Origin: Beijerinckiaceae bacterium
GTDB taxonomy: Bacteria > Pseudomonadota > Alphaproteobacteria > Rhizobiales > Beijerinckiaceae
Length of the DNA stretch: 64,000 bases
Direction of reading: 5' to 3'
NCBI GenBank assembly: GCA_027533425.1
Contig: JAPZUD010000004.1
Location: forward strand, 248,001 to 312,000
The position numbers and the translations under genes are program-made. The notes under the pieces were generated by a model. The model was not told the DNA's origin, did not search any database, and was given only the letters and a program-made list of their open reading frames with translations. Shown one piece after another: positions 41,042-50,857 of this stretch; position 1 is the stretch's first letter, and each line of letters begins with the position of its first letter.

Positions 41042-43339
41042 ATGTCGACTGCTCTTCCCCAGAACCATGTGACTGCCGATGCCTCCCAGCTGGCCCCGGC
41101 GCCGGGTGTCGATCCTGAGCACGGGCTCCCGTCCGGGTTCGGCCCGGGCAGAATCGGCCATCTGCTGTTCTGGACAGCCTTTGCCTTCTCTGTGTTCCAG
41201 CTGGCCACGGCCTTCAACCTGCCGCTGGACCGGAAACTCGGCGGGTTGGTTTCCTACATTGTTGTGCTGCGCGGCCTGATGCTGGGATGGCTGGCCTGGA
41301 TCCTCTTCGGGAAGGTGCAGGGCAAGCCGGCCTTGCCCGGCCTGCTGGCCTGGCTGCCGCTCGCCATCGTGATCGAGTTGCTGGCACGGTTCGACGGGTC
41401 GATCCCCAATCAGGTTCTCCGGGCCCTGCATGTCGGCTTCCTGATGGTTGTCGCCGGCGGGCTGCTTCTCGTTCATCGGTCGGTGACGCTGCCCCAGAAG
41501 GCGGTCAGCCTCGGCATCATCCTCGTCGGTGCCGTCGTTGCGCTGTACCAATGGTACTTCTACGCCGATCTGCTGCTGCGCACCGGTTCCCTGAACGAGA
41601 TGGATGTCGCCTTGGGCATCATCGTGCTGGCAGCGCTTTTCGCGCTTGCCTGGCGGTTCATGGGTCCGGCCCTGCCGATCGTCTCCGGCCTTTTCCTCGC
41701 CTATGCCCTGTTCGGCAATTTTCTGCCCGCACCGCTTGATCATCGCGGCTACAGCCTCGAGCAGGTAATCGACCAGATGTCCTATGGAACGGAAGGCATC
41801 TATTCGACGCCGACCGGCGTCTCGGCGACCTTCATCTTCCTGTTCATCCTGTTCGGGGCCTTTCTCGAAAGGGCCGGGATGATCCAGCTTTTCACCGATG
41901 TCGCGATGGGCCTGTTCGGCGCGGCGCGCGGCGGCCCGGCCAAGGTGGCGGTGTTTTCCTCCGCCTTGATGGGCACCATTTCCGGCTCGGGTGTCGCCAA
42001 CGTGGTCTCGACCGGCCAGTTCACGATCCCGCTGATGAAGCGCTTCGGCTATCGCGCGGCCTTTGCCGGCGGCGTCGAGGCGACGGCCTCGATGGGCGGG
42101 CAGATCATGCCGCCGGTCATGGGCGCGGTGGCATTCATCATGGCGGAAACGATCGATGTTCCCTATGCGGAGATCGTCAAGGCGGCCATCATTCCAGCCC
42201 TGCTCTATTATTTCGCGGCCTTCCTCGCCGTTCATCTCGAGGCCGGCAAGCGCGGCCTTGTTGGCATGGCACGGGATGAACTGCCGAGCCCTGCCAAGGC
42301 CCTCAAGGCGAAATGGTATCTCATCCTGCCGCTGGCGGTGCTGGTCTATCTGCTTTTCGCCGGCTTCACGCCGCTTTTCTCCGGCTCGATCGGCCTTGCC
42401 CTGACCGTGCTGCTGATCCTCGGCGCCTCGGCCACGCTTGGCATCACGCAGCCGACAATCCGGATCCTGTTCTGGGTCGGCCTCGGCCTGCTCTGCGCCA
42501 CCTTCTTCTGGTACGGCATCATGGTGATCGTCAGCCTCGTGGTGGTGTTGATCCTGTGGAACCTGGTCAGCCATGGCGGTCGCGAGGCGCTGGCCATCTG
42601 CCGCGATTCCCTTGCGGATGGTGCCCGTCAGGCCATTCCGGTCGGCGTCGCCTGCGCGGTTGTCGGCATGGTCATCGGCACGATGACGCTGACCGGTGTG
42701 GGCACCATTCTCGGCACCGCGGTGGTTTCCGTTGGCCAGAAGAGCCTTTTCGCCGCCCTGGTCCTGACCATGATCGTCAGCCTGGTGCTCGGCATGGGCA
42801 TTCCGACAATCCCGAATTACATCATCACCTCATCGATTGCCGCCCCGATCCTGCTCGAACTCGGTGTCCCGCTGATCGTCAGCCACATGTTCGTCTTCTA
42901 TTTCGGCATCATGGCGGATCTCACCCCGCCCGTGGCGCTTGCCGCCTTCGCGGCGGCGCCGATCGCCCGCGAGAGCGGGATGCGGATCGGCGTCGAGGCG
43001 GTCAAGATCGCCATTGCCGGGTTTATCATCCCGTATATGGCCGTTTATGATCCGGCCCTGATGCTCCAGCCCGTCAAGGGGCTGGCCGGCTCCGCCTATC
43101 TCGTCGCGGTTGCCTGGATTGTCTTCAAGGCCACCTTGGCGATCATCCTCTGGGGGGCGGCCTTTACCGGCTATCTCCAGCGCGAAATGGCGGCCTGGGA
43201 ACGCGTCCTCGCCGTGATTGCGGCCGCTTTGCTGGTGGTTGCACTGCCGATTACCGATGAACTCGGTGTCGGGCTGGCCGCACTCGTGATCGGCCATCAT
43301 CTCTGGCGGACGCGGCAAGATCGTGCCCGTCTGGCCTGA
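41042..43339 (+). CDS. TRAP transporter fused permease (DctQ-DctM), TAXI type
   Basis: 765 residues, about sixteen to eighteen membrane helices, with the small and large permease parts joined in one chain as is usual for TAXI systems. Marker blocks are GSGVANVVSTGQFTIPLMKRF, represented by SGSGVANV and GQFTIPLMK, then ATASMGGQIMPPVMG and LTPPVALAAFAAAPIA. It uses the binding protein encoded just upstream. The frame is open further back to 40964 but the ATG at 41042 starts the recognisable protein. Confidence 0.94.
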   Translation: MSTALPQNHVTADASQLAPAPGVDPEHGLPSGFGPGRIGHLLFWTAFAFSVFQLATAFNLPLDRKLGGLVSYIVVLRGLMLGWLAWILFGKVQGKPALPGLLAWLPLAIVIELLARFDGSIPNQVLRALHVGFLMVVAGGLLLVHRSVTLPQKAVSLGIILVGAVVALYQWYFYADLLLRTGSLNEMDVALGIIVLAALFALAWRFMGPALPIVSGLFLAYALFGNFLPAPLDHRGYSLEQVIDQMSYGTEGIYSTPTGVSATFIFLFILFGAFLERAGMIQLFTDVAMGLFGAARGGPAKVAVFSSALMGTISGSGVANVVSTGQFTIPLMKRFGYRAAFAGGVEATASMGGQIMPPVMGAVAFIMAETIDVPYAEIVKAAIIPALLYYFAAFLAVHLEAGKRGLVGMARDELPSPAKALKAKWYLILPLAVLVYLLFAGFTPLFSGSIGLALTVLLILGASATLGITQPTIRILFWVGLGLLCATFFWYGIMVIVSLVVVLILWNLVSHGGREALAICRDSLADGARQAIPVGVACAVVGMVIGTMTLTGVGTILGTAVVSVGQKSLFAALVLTMIVSLVLGMGIPTIPNYIITSSIAAPILLELGVPLIVSHMFVFYFGIMADLTPPVALAAFAAAPIARESGMRIGVEAVKIAIAGFIIPYMAVYDPALMLQPVKGLAGSAYLVAVAWIVFKATLAIILWGAAFTGYLQREMAAWERVLAVIAAALLVVALPITDELGVGLAALVIGHHLWRTRQDRARLA

Positions 43340-43344
43340 CAGGA

Positions 43345-43716
43345 ATGGGCGCCTGCCTGCTCGTCTCGGGAAAGGCCCTTGCGCTTGCGGCGCCGCTCTT
43401 CACCCTCGGCTGGACGCATTCGGTCGAGAAGGTTGAATGGGAGGAGACCTGGCGCATCGATGGGCCGCGCCTCGTCCTTGAACAGGCCCGCGTGAAGGGC
43501 TCGGGCGCCGGCATGGAACCGCCGCCGGAGGCGCGGTTGCTGGACGGCTGGTATGTCTGGCAGCCGGGGCGGAGCGAAAGCCGCATCGTGCTTGCTGCCT
43601 CGGGCACGACCGGATCGGGCTGGCGGCTGTGTTCCGGCGGGCAATGCCAAATGCTGGGCGAGAACGCAGCCAGCCCCGTTCATCTCGAACCCTGTCCGGC
43701 GCTCACCCGCCCCTGA
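43345..43716 (+). CDS. DUF1850 protein associated with TAXI-type TRAP systems
   Basis: 123 residues. Conserved blocks FTLGWTHSVEKVEWEE and ARVKGSGAGMEPP define DUF1850. These proteins are often encoded beside TAXI permeases; their role is unknown. The hydrophobic start may be a short leader. Its end overlaps the end of the convergent amidohydrolase gene by 14 bases. Confidence 0.85.
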   Translation: MGACLLVSGKALALAAPLFTLGWTHSVEKVEWEETWRIDGPRLVLEQARVKGSGAGMEPPPEARLLDGWYVWQPGRSESRIVLAASGTTGSGWRLCSGGQCQMLGENAASPVHLEPCPALTRP

Positions 43717-45076
43717 GGCGCCGCGCGCTGACCGGACGGCCGACGCCCGGCGACGCGACGATCCGCCCATCCCGGGCAACCAATTGCCCGCGAAGGAAGG
43801 TCATGACCGGCAATCCGCGTGTCCGGAACCCCTCGAACGGCGTCACATTCCCGAGTGAATGCAGCGCCTCGCCGCGGATCATGCCCTCGCGGTTCATGTC
43901 GATCACGACAAGATCGGCATCGCCCCCCGGCAGGAGCGTCCCCTTCAGCGGGAACAGGCCGAAGGCGCGGGCCGGCGCCTCGCAGGCCATTCGCACATAA
44001 TCCGGCAGGGTGATCCGGCCGTCATTCACCGCCGTCAGCATCAGCCGCATCGAGGTCTCGACGCCCGGGAAACCCGGCGCCACCTCCCAGATCGAAGCGC
44101 GCGCTTTCTCCGCCGGCGCATGGGGGGCATGATCGGTCGAGATCATGTCGATCACTCCGCTTGCCAGCGCATCCCAGAGCGGGCCGGCATGGCCGGCCTC
44201 GCGCACCGGCGGCTTGACCCGCAAGGCGAGGTCGCCGACGCGCGGGGCATCGTCCATGCTGAGATAGAGATAATGCGGGCAGGTCTCGGCGGTGATGTCG
44301 ATGCCGCGTCGCTTGGCGGCCGCAATCAGCGGCAGGGAATCCCGGCAATTCTCATGCGCGATATGGATCGGGCAGCCCGTCCATTCGGAGAACAGCGTGA
44401 TCCGCGATACGGCCTCCACGGTCGCGAGATCGGCATGCTGTTCGAGATGGGCGGCGAGGTCATGCCGCCCGGCGGCTTTCAGCTTCGCGCCGCGCCAGGC
44501 GAGAATCGGCGTGTTTTCCGCATGAACGGTACAGCGGATGCCAAGTTCGGCGAGGATGCCCAGCGCATCGTGCACCGCGCCGTCATTCGGGCAGGGTACG
44601 AGCGGGTTGTCGCTGCCGAGATAGAGCTTGAACGCCACCGCGCCGGCTTCGGCCATCGGCGCAAGCTGGTCGAGATTGGCCTCGCCGATATAGCCATAGA
44701 CGCCGAAATCGACGCAAGCCTGCGCCGAGGCGAGGGCCAGTTTGGCGCGGACGGCGCCGGCATCGGCGGTCGGCGGATTGGTGTTCGGCATGTCGAACAC
44801 GGTGGTCACCCCGCCGATCGCGGCCGCCTGCGTGGCCGTGGTCCAGGTCTCCTTGTAGGAAAAGCCCGGTTCGCGGAAATGGACATGAACGTCGATTGCG
44901 CCGGGAAGGACATGGCGCCCCGCGACATCGACAACCTCGCGGGCTGGCGGCATGGCTGCATCGCTGCCGATGGCGACAATCCGCCCGTCCTTCACCGCCA
45001 CGGCGCCGGGCTTCACCCCCTCTGGCGTGACGAGAATGCCCCCGGCCAGGACGAGATCGACAAGGCCGCGCGTCAC
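43703..45076 (-). CDS. Dihydroorotase/hydantoinase-family amidohydrolase (distal copy)
   Basis: 457 residues with a complete two-metal site: HVHFREPG (about residues 64-71), the lysine to be carboxylated in AVAFKLYLG (about 150), histidines in VHAEN and HIAHENC, and aspartate in STDHAPH. It would open a cyclic amide ring such as a hydantoin, dihydropyrimidine or related compound. GTG start overlapping the upstream stop as GTGA. It is the last gene of the ten-gene operon and is a paralogue of the gene at 51727. Confidence 0.88.
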   Translation of the reverse strand: MTRGLVDLVLAGGILVTPEGVKPGAVAVKDGRIVAIGSDAAMPPAREVVDVAGRHVLPGAIDVHVHFREPGFSYKETWTTATQAAAIGGVTTVFDMPNTNPPTADAGAVRAKLALASAQACVDFGVYGYIGEANLDQLAPMAEAGAVAFKLYLGSDNPLVPCPNDGAVHDALGILAELGIRCTVHAENTPILAWRGAKLKAAGRHDLAAHLEQHADLATVEAVSRITLFSEWTGCPIHIAHENCRDSLPLIAAAKRRGIDITAETCPHYLYLSMDDAPRVGDLALRVKPPVREAGHAGPLWDALASGVIDMISTDHAPHAPAEKARASIWEVAPGFPGVETSMRLMLTAVNDGRITLPDYVRMACEAPARAFGLFPLKGTLLPGGDADLVVIDMNREGMIRGEALHSLGNVTPFEGFRTRGLPVMTFLRGQLVARDGRIVASPGVGRPVSARRLRGG

Positions 45077-46527
45077 GGGATCGCCCTCGCAATCGCTTCG
45101 GCCGCAGCGAAGAGGTCGGCATTGCGCCGCTTCAGGCTGCCGATCCGGTCCCGCATCTCGGCCAAGGCTTCGGCGGCGCCGAAGGTAAGGATGCGCCCAT
45201 CCTCGACAACGAGGCAGCCATCGACCAGCACATGCGAGACGGCCGCACCGGTTTCGGCGAAGACCAGCTGCGCAACCGGGTCATTCACCGGCACCCACCA
45301 TGGCCGGTCGAGCCGGTAAAGCGCCAGATCGGCCCGGAACCCCGGCGCCAGCCGGCCGATCCGGCCTTCGAGCCGAAGCGCCTTCGCGCCGCCCTCCGTC
45401 GCCATGCGCAACGCGTCCCGCGCACTGACCCAGCGCGTCCGGTCGGGCAGATCGGCCCGATGCAGCAGGGCGGCGGCGCGCATGGCTTCCTGCAGGATCA
45501 GGTTGTCATTGGCGCCGGAGCCATCCGTCCCGAGCGCGATCGGCACGCCGGCGGCCAGCATGTCGGGCGTGCGCATCCGGCCGGCCCCGATCCTGGCATT
45601 GCTCTCCGGATTATGGACGGCGACCACGCCATGCCCGGCCATGCGTGCGATATCGGCATCCGTCAGCCAGAGGCAATGCGCGCAGGACCAGCGGCCGGAC
45701 AGCACGCCCAGCCGGTCGAGATGCTCCACCGTCGTGGTGCCGTAACGCCGTGCGGCAATCTCGGCCTGCGCCCGGGTTTCCAGAAGATGGGTATGGATGC
45801 CGAGATCGTGCTGCTCGGCCAGTTCGGCGCAGAAGACCAGCGCCGCATCGCTGCATCGGTCCGGGTTGGACGGCGCAGGAAAGACGCCGATCCGGCCTGC
45901 ATGGCCGTGCCAGTTCCGGATGATCTCCGGCATCTCCTCGCGCAGGGCTTCGAGGGGATGCGGCTTGAGGATATCGACCGAGGCCGCGGCCGCGGCGAGT
46001 TCGGGCGGAAGCCCCGCCCCGGCCGGCACGATATCGCCGAAATCCCCGTCGAAGAACCGCATGCCGAGTGTCGCCCGCATGCCTGTTTCCGCCCAGGCGG
46101 CGAGCACAGCATCCATTTCCGCCATCGTGAAGCGCTGGCCGGGGAAATGATCGATCGCGGCGGTCGTGCCGCTCTGCAGCATCTGCGTGGCACAGAGCAG
46201 CACGGCGAGGCGGATTTCGTCCGGTGTCCGGCGCGAGGTATGGGCCTGTGTCAGCCACATGAAGGCCGGATGGCTGAGCCGGTCGGCGAACCCGGCCATC
46301 GTGCCCGATTGGGAATGCATATGCGCATTCACCAGCCCGGGCACGGCCAGCAGCCCGCGGGCCTCGATCACGCGATCTGCCGTCGCGGCCGCGTCGGCGG
46401 GCACCATGCCGACGGCCTCGATCACCCCGTCGCGGATCAGGATGTCGCCGCTCTCGAGGATCCGCTCCGCCTCATCCAGCGCCAGGATCATCGCCTGCCG
46501 GACCAGCACCGTGCCGCCGTTCATCAT
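45073..46527 (-). CDS. Amidohydrolase of the chlorohydrolase/deaminase (TRZ/ATZ) group
   Basis: 484 residues. The mononuclear metal site is NAHMHSQSG (HxH, about residue 68), with histidines at HTHLLETR and AHCLW, and aspartate in LGTDGSGAN. Relatives deaminate guanine, S-adenosylhomocysteine, melamine-type triazines or other N-heterocycles. A cytosolic protein. The ATG is preceded by GGAGGAG and overlaps the upstream stop as ATGA. The substrate is probably an intermediate of the same pathway as its operon partners. Confidence 0.85.
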   Translation of the reverse strand: MMNGGTVLVRQAMILALDEAERILESGDILIRDGVIEAVGMVPADAAATADRVIEARGLLAVPGLVNAHMHSQSGTMAGFADRLSHPAFMWLTQAHTSRRTPDEIRLAVLLCATQMLQSGTTAAIDHFPGQRFTMAEMDAVLAAWAETGMRATLGMRFFDGDFGDIVPAGAGLPPELAAAAASVDILKPHPLEALREEMPEIIRNWHGHAGRIGVFPAPSNPDRCSDAALVFCAELAEQHDLGIHTHLLETRAQAEIAARRYGTTTVEHLDRLGVLSGRWSCAHCLWLTDADIARMAGHGVVAVHNPESNARIGAGRMRTPDMLAAGVPIALGTDGSGANDNLILQEAMRAAALLHRADLPDRTRWVSARDALRMATEGGAKALRLEGRIGRLAPGFRADLALYRLDRPWWVPVNDPVAQLVFAETGAAVSHVLVDGCLVVEDGRILTFGAAEALAEMRDRIGSLKRRNADLFAAAEAIARAIP

Positions 46528-47528
46528 GGCAGGGCTCCTCCGCCCGCGAGATCAAGCCGCAGGCCGCGCCCCTGCGCCTCGGCCCGGGCCACGATATGCT
46601 CGGCCAGAACCACATCCTGAATGGCGAGACCCATCGACTTGAACACACGGAGATCGCATCCCGCCGAGAGCGGCAGCCCACCCGCCGGCACGGCGCCGAT
46701 CTCGGCCCGGATCCGCTCCGGAACCAGCGCGCCGCTTTCCAGAGCCAGCCGGATGTCGCCGGCCTTTTCCGTCGCGCCCTTCCGCGCATCGAGATAGAGA
46801 TCGGCCCGGCGCATCAGCGTGTCATCTGCCTCGCGGGCATCGGGGCGGTTGGCACCCCCCAGGATGATGCAGGCTCCGGGCATGACCGCCCCGCCGGGAA
46901 AGACCGGCTGATCCGATGTTGTCACCGTCGCAACAAGATCGGCATCCGCCACGGCGGCTTCCGGCGAGGCGGCGCAGACGATCCGGGTATCGGCAAGATC
47001 GGGCCAGAGCGCCGCTTGCCGCGCCAGCGCCTCGACGCGCCCGGGCGAACGGCCGGCCAGCCGGATCTCGCGCAAGGTTGGCCGCACGGCTTTCAGATAG
47101 CGCAGGGTCAGCGGCGCGCTCTTGCCGGCACCGAACAGGGCGAGGATCCCGGCATCGGGCGCGGCGAGCCTGTCCGCGCCCACGGCGAAGCCTGCGGCCG
47201 TGCGGTGATCGTTGAAAGCCCGCGTCGCCAGCAGTGCGCGCGGCTCCGCCCGGCGCCAGTCCCACAGGGTCAGCAGGCTGCCCCAGAGGCGTGGGGCGTC
47301 CGGCCCGTCCGGATAGGCATGGACATTGCTCTTGATCGACAGCGCTTCGGCGCCGCGCGCGCCGCCCAGGATCAGGCAGCCGGCCTTCGGATCACCATGG
47401 CGGAGATCGCCGCGGACAGGGGGTGCCGCGGCGCCTTCGGCATGGAGCCGGAAGGCCCGCTCGGCACAGGCCAGGGCATCGGGCAGGGTGATCAGCGCCT
47501 CGATATCGGCCTCGCCCAGGAACAGCAT
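46524..47528 (-). CDS. Ornithine cyclodeaminase / mu-crystallin family protein
   Basis: 334 residues from the ATG at 47528. The block LFGAGKSAPLTLRYL is the Rossmann loop, and GACIILGGANRPDAREADD is the family substrate strand. The family includes ornithine cyclodeaminases and imine/ketimine reductases using NAD(P)H. In this operon a cyclic imine or amino acid released by the hydrolases is a possible substrate. It lies four bases after the upstream amidohydrolase stop. Confidence 0.83.
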   Translation of the reverse strand: MLFLGEADIEALITLPDALACAERAFRLHAEGAAAPPVRGDLRHGDPKAGCLILGGARGAEALSIKSNVHAYPDGPDAPRLWGSLLTLWDWRRAEPRALLATRAFNDHRTAAGFAVGADRLAAPDAGILALFGAGKSAPLTLRYLKAVRPTLREIRLAGRSPGRVEALARQAALWPDLADTRIVCAASPEAAVADADLVATVTTSDQPVFPGGAVMPGACIILGGANRPDAREADDTLMRRADLYLDARKGATEKAGDIRLALESGALVPERIRAEIGAVPAGGLPLSAGCDLRVFKSMGLAIQDVVLAEHIVARAEAQGRGLRLDLAGGGALP

Positions 47529-47532
47529 CGGC

Positions 47533-48972
47533 TCAGCAGCAACCGAGGCGTTGCAGGTAATGCCCGCGCACGGCGGCTTCGAAGGCGGGCAGGGCTGCGG
47601 CAAATTCCGTCCGGCTGGCCATTCCGGCGCGATAGGCGGCACGGAGTTCCCGATGCGCGGCTTCGAGATCAACGCCCACCACGCGGCCACGGCTGACGAT
47701 GGTGCGCCCGGCCACGATGACCTCGCGGATATGGCTGCGATTGGCCCGGGCAAACATCAGGTCGAGCGGATCGACCGGCATCAGCGCATCCTCATCCAGC
47801 GCGGCCCGGTCGACCAGCACGAGATCGGCGGCGGCGCCCTCGCTCAGCACGCCACCTTCCGGCGCGCCGATGGCGAGGCGACCGGTCTCGAGCGCCATGC
47901 GCAGGATATCGACCGGGGCCAGTTCCGTGTCGAAGCCCCAGCCGGCATGGAGCGACCAGAGCAGCCGCATCTCGCGCAGGGCGTCATCATCCTCGTCGAA
48001 AGCCTGCCCGTCTATGCCAAGGGCCACGCGGCAGCCGCGCCGCAGCATCTCGGCAACCGGAGCAATGCCCGAGCGCAGCGCGAGGTTCGACGAGGCGTTG
48101 GTGGCAATGACGCAACCGGCCTCGGCGATCATCTCCAGCTCGTCCGGCCGCGCCCAGACGCAATGCGCCAAGGTGAGGCGTGGCGAGAGGAGGCCAATCT
48201 CCTTCCAGCGCCGGACCAGCCCGCCGGGATAGGTCCGGTCAGCCCAGTCCCGCTGGTATTTTGTCTCGAAGAGATGGGTGGTCACGCGCCGGCCGGTGCG
48301 GGCCGAGGCCTCGGCAATGGCTTCCCACATCGGCTCGGAACACCATTGCGGCCCGTTTGGCCCATATTGCACATCGACCATCGGCCCGCCGACCGCCTCG
48401 GCCACCGCATCGACAAGGGCAAGCTGTTCACGGATCGGCGGCACCGGTCCGAGGAAGCGCTGCCCGATCGCGGCCTGTTCCGCGGGGCCAAGGGCCGCCA
48501 GCACGCCGGCATGATCGCCATAGACCAGCGGATTCTGGTCGCGCAGGCCGATTCCATAGGCGATCCGCACGCCGACATCCAGGGCGGCGCGGGCAATCTC
48601 GCGCGCTTCCGTCGGCAGGTCCGTCAGCCCCATCGCCCGCGTGGCATGGACCATGACGCTGCCCTGGCCGCCCAGGGCGGCCCGGGCCAGCGGCGCCACG
48701 GCGGCCAGGTAGGGTTCCACCGGCACCATCAGCGCCAGCCGGTGCAGCCAGATTTCAAGCGGCTTGCCGAAGCCGCCGATCGAGCTGGTCCGGATTGGCC
48801 GTGCATGGTCATGCGCATTGGCCAGCGCCGGGAGGACAACGACGTCCTCCGCTCCTTCCGCCATGGCCTCGACGGCGCAGATCCGACCATCCTCGAGAAC
48901 CAGCTGGCGGTCGGTGAAGCCGCCTCGCGCATCGACCCCGTGGCGGGCGGTAAGTTCGCGCAAGGCGGACAT
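47533..48972 (-). CDS. Second TRZ/ATZ-type amidohydrolase
   Basis: 479 residues. The first metal motif is NAHDHARP (HxH; aspartate between the histidines), followed by TTHLFET, LAHCVW and GIDGQAFDEDDD as the remaining metal and acid positions. It is a cytosolic member of the deaminase/hydrolase branch, clearly diverged from the neighbour at 45073. GAGGG precedes the start. The substrate is unknown. Confidence 0.83.
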   Translation of the reverse strand: MSALRELTARHGVDARGGFTDRQLVLEDGRICAVEAMAEGAEDVVVLPALANAHDHARPIRTSSIGGFGKPLEIWLHRLALMVPVEPYLAAVAPLARAALGGQGSVMVHATRAMGLTDLPTEAREIARAALDVGVRIAYGIGLRDQNPLVYGDHAGVLAALGPAEQAAIGQRFLGPVPPIREQLALVDAVAEAVGGPMVDVQYGPNGPQWCSEPMWEAIAEASARTGRRVTTHLFETKYQRDWADRTYPGGLVRRWKEIGLLSPRLTLAHCVWARPDELEMIAEAGCVIATNASSNLALRSGIAPVAEMLRRGCRVALGIDGQAFDEDDDALREMRLLWSLHAGWGFDTELAPVDILRMALETGRLAIGAPEGGVLSEGAAADLVLVDRAALDEDALMPVDPLDLMFARANRSHIREVIVAGRTIVSRGRVVGVDLEAAHRELRAAYRAGMASRTEFAAALPAFEAAVRGHYLQRLGCC

Positions 48973-48981
48973 CGCCGGCCC

Positions 48982-50025
48982 TCAGCTCTTCGGCGCGGCG
49001 AGCTTGCGCTCGGCCAATGGCGGCAGGAAGGAGCGGTTGAACACTTCCGCCATGGTCGGCGCCTTGGGCAGGCCGAACGCCTCGACGATCTGTGCAATCG
49101 CCTTGCCCATCCGCTCGTCCGAGACATCGCCGGCGCCGATCTTGTCGGTTTCCGGCGTGAACATATGGGCACGATAGGTGAACTCGACGCGCTTGGCCTC
49201 GATCTCCGGATTCACCGTCGGCTCGACCCGGGCCATCACCTTGCCGGCTTCGGCGGGGTTCGCGGTCAGCTCCAGCATCGCGCGGTTGACGGCGCGCACC
49301 AGCCCGGCCACGGCCTTCGGGTTCTCGCGGATCAGCTTCTGCGAGACCATCACGCCGTTGGAATAGGCCTCGATGCCATGATCGGAATACATGATGAAAT
49401 TGTAGTCCTTGTCCGGGTTCAGCCGCATCCCGATCAGGTTCATGTAGGAGGTCACGGTGAAGACGAAGCCGCCATCGACCTGCCCCTGAACCATCATCAT
49501 TTCCTGGACCGAGGGGGCGATATTCACCACCTCGACCTTGCTGGCATCGAGCCCGTTCAGCTTGGCGAAGATCGGGAAGAGCCGGTGCGTGGCCGAGCCG
49601 GCCGGCGAGGTCAGCTTGCGACCCTCGAGGTCCTTCAGCGTCTTGATCGGGCTGTCCGCCTTGTGGATGATCGCGAAGGGCGCCTTGTTGTAGATCATGT
49701 AGACCATGACCGGCGCCTCGCCCGGCTTGTTCACCGCCTGCTGGATGATGGCGTTCATGTCGCCGAACCCGGCATCATAGGCGCCGGACATGACGCGCGT
49801 GACGGTGGCGGCCGAGCCTTCGCCCTGATCAATGGTCACATCGAGGCCCTCGGCGGCGAAATAGCCTTTCTCCTTGGCGTAGAAATACCAGGCATGGACG
49901 CCCTGGTATTTCCAGTCGAGCGTGAAGCGGATCTTGGTCGGGCTCTGGGCCGAGGCCGGTGCCGAGAGGCCGAACGTGGCAGCGGCGAGGGTGGCAAGGG
50001 CGGTCTTGAGGAAAAGGCGACGCAT
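48982..50025 (-). CDS. NMT1/THI5-like ABC substrate-binding protein (copy 2)
   Basis: 347 residues with a signal peptide ([23 protein letters not shown]). The start of the mature protein, [15 protein letters not shown], and [15 protein letters not shown] place it in the NMT1/THI5-like group, whose members bind pyrimidine precursors, sulfonates or other small organic acids and amines. It is encoded next to its permease. Its paralogue lies at the start of the operon (53999). AGGAG precedes the ATG. Confidence 0.9.
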   Translation of the reverse strand: MRRLFLKTALATLAAATFGLSAPASAQSPTKIRFTLDWKYQGVHAWYFYAKEKGYFAAEGLDVTIDQGEGSAATVTRVMSGAYDAGFGDMNAIIQQAVNKPGEAPVMVYMIYNKAPFAIIHKADSPIKTLKDLEGRKLTSPAGSATHRLFPIFAKLNGLDASKVEVVNIAPSVQEMMMVQGQVDGGFVFTVTSYMNLIGMRLNPDKDYNFIMYSDHGIEAYSNGVMVSQKLIRENPKAVAGLVRAVNRAMLELTANPAEAGKVMARVEPTVNPEIEAKRVEFTYRAHMFTPETDKIGAGDVSDERMGKAIAQIVEAFGLPKAPTMAEVFNRSFLPPLAERKLAAPKS

Positions 50026-50064
50026 GGAAGTCTCCTGGGTTAGGGGGAGAGAGAGCGAGGTCTT

Positions 50065-50847
50065 TCAGGGCGAGGCGAGATCGGTCTTCCGGTGGGCCCA
50101 GCCGGTGACCCGGTGCTCGATCAGCGAGAACAGGACGTAGAGCGTGACGCCCAGCCCCGCGAGAACGAACAGGCCGGCAAAGACCAGCGGCACGTTGAAG
50201 CTCGAGGAGGCGATCATCATCATGTTGCCGATGCCCCGGTTGGAGGCGACGGTTTCGGCGACGACCGAGCCGACAAAGGCGAGCGTGATCGCCACTTTCA
50301 GCGCGGCGAAGAAATAGGGCATCGAGCGCGGCAGGCTGACATTCCAGAGAATGTCGAGCTTCGATGCCTTGAGCGTCTTCATCACATCCTCGAGCTCGGG
50401 CTCGACCGTGGCGATCCCGGTGGCGACATTCACCACGATCGGGAAGATGCAGATGATCATCGCCGTCAGGATGGCCGGAACCGTGCCCGCGCCGTACCAG
50501 AGCACGAAGATCGGCACGACCGCGACCTTGGGGATCGAGGAAAAGCCGACCAGCAGCGGATAGGCCGTGTCATAGGCGAGCCGCGACGAGCCGATCAGCA
50601 CGCCGAGGAACAGCCCGATCACCACGCCGATGCTGAACCCGACCAGCGTCGTGTAGAGCGTCTGGTAGGTATGCGGCCAGATGGCCGGCCAGAACTTCAC
50701 CAGCGCGGCAACGATCTGGGTCGGGCGCGGCAGCAGGATGTCGGAGATATTGGCGACGAGGCAGAACAGCTCCCAGGCGACGAAGAAGCCGAGGATCAGC
50801 GCCGTCGAGGCGCCTTTCTCCCGCATGGTGTCGAGAATGCGTTCCAT
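50065..50847 (-). CDS. ABC transporter permease (SsuC/TauC/ThiX type)
   Basis: 260 residues, six membrane helices starting GASTALILGFFVAWELF. The EAA loop near PELEDVMKTLKASKLDILW, with NVSLPRSMPYFFAAL, docks to the ATPase. The ATG at 50847 follows GAGGAGG; an upstream frame from 50886 adds a charged leader overlapping the ATPase gene and is not preferred. Confidence 0.92.
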   Translation of the reverse strand: MERILDTMREKGASTALILGFFVAWELFCLVANISDILLPRPTQIVAALVKFWPAIWPHTYQTLYTTLVGFSIGVVIGLFLGVLIGSSRLAYDTAYPLLVGFSSIPKVAVVPIFVLWYGAGTVPAILTAMIICIFPIVVNVATGIATVEPELEDVMKTLKASKLDILWNVSLPRSMPYFFAALKVAITLAFVGSVVAETVASNRGIGNMMMIASSSFNVPLVFAGLFVLAGLGVTLYVLFSLIEHRVTGWAHRKTDLASP

Positions 50848-50857
50848 CGGTCCCTCC

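Noticed and set aside
47326-50043. 905-codon plus-strand frame opposite two amidohydrolase-operon enzymes and a binding protein
   Set aside because: It is antisense to genes with intact catalytic motifs and has low-complexity composition typical of shadow frames in GC-rich DNA.
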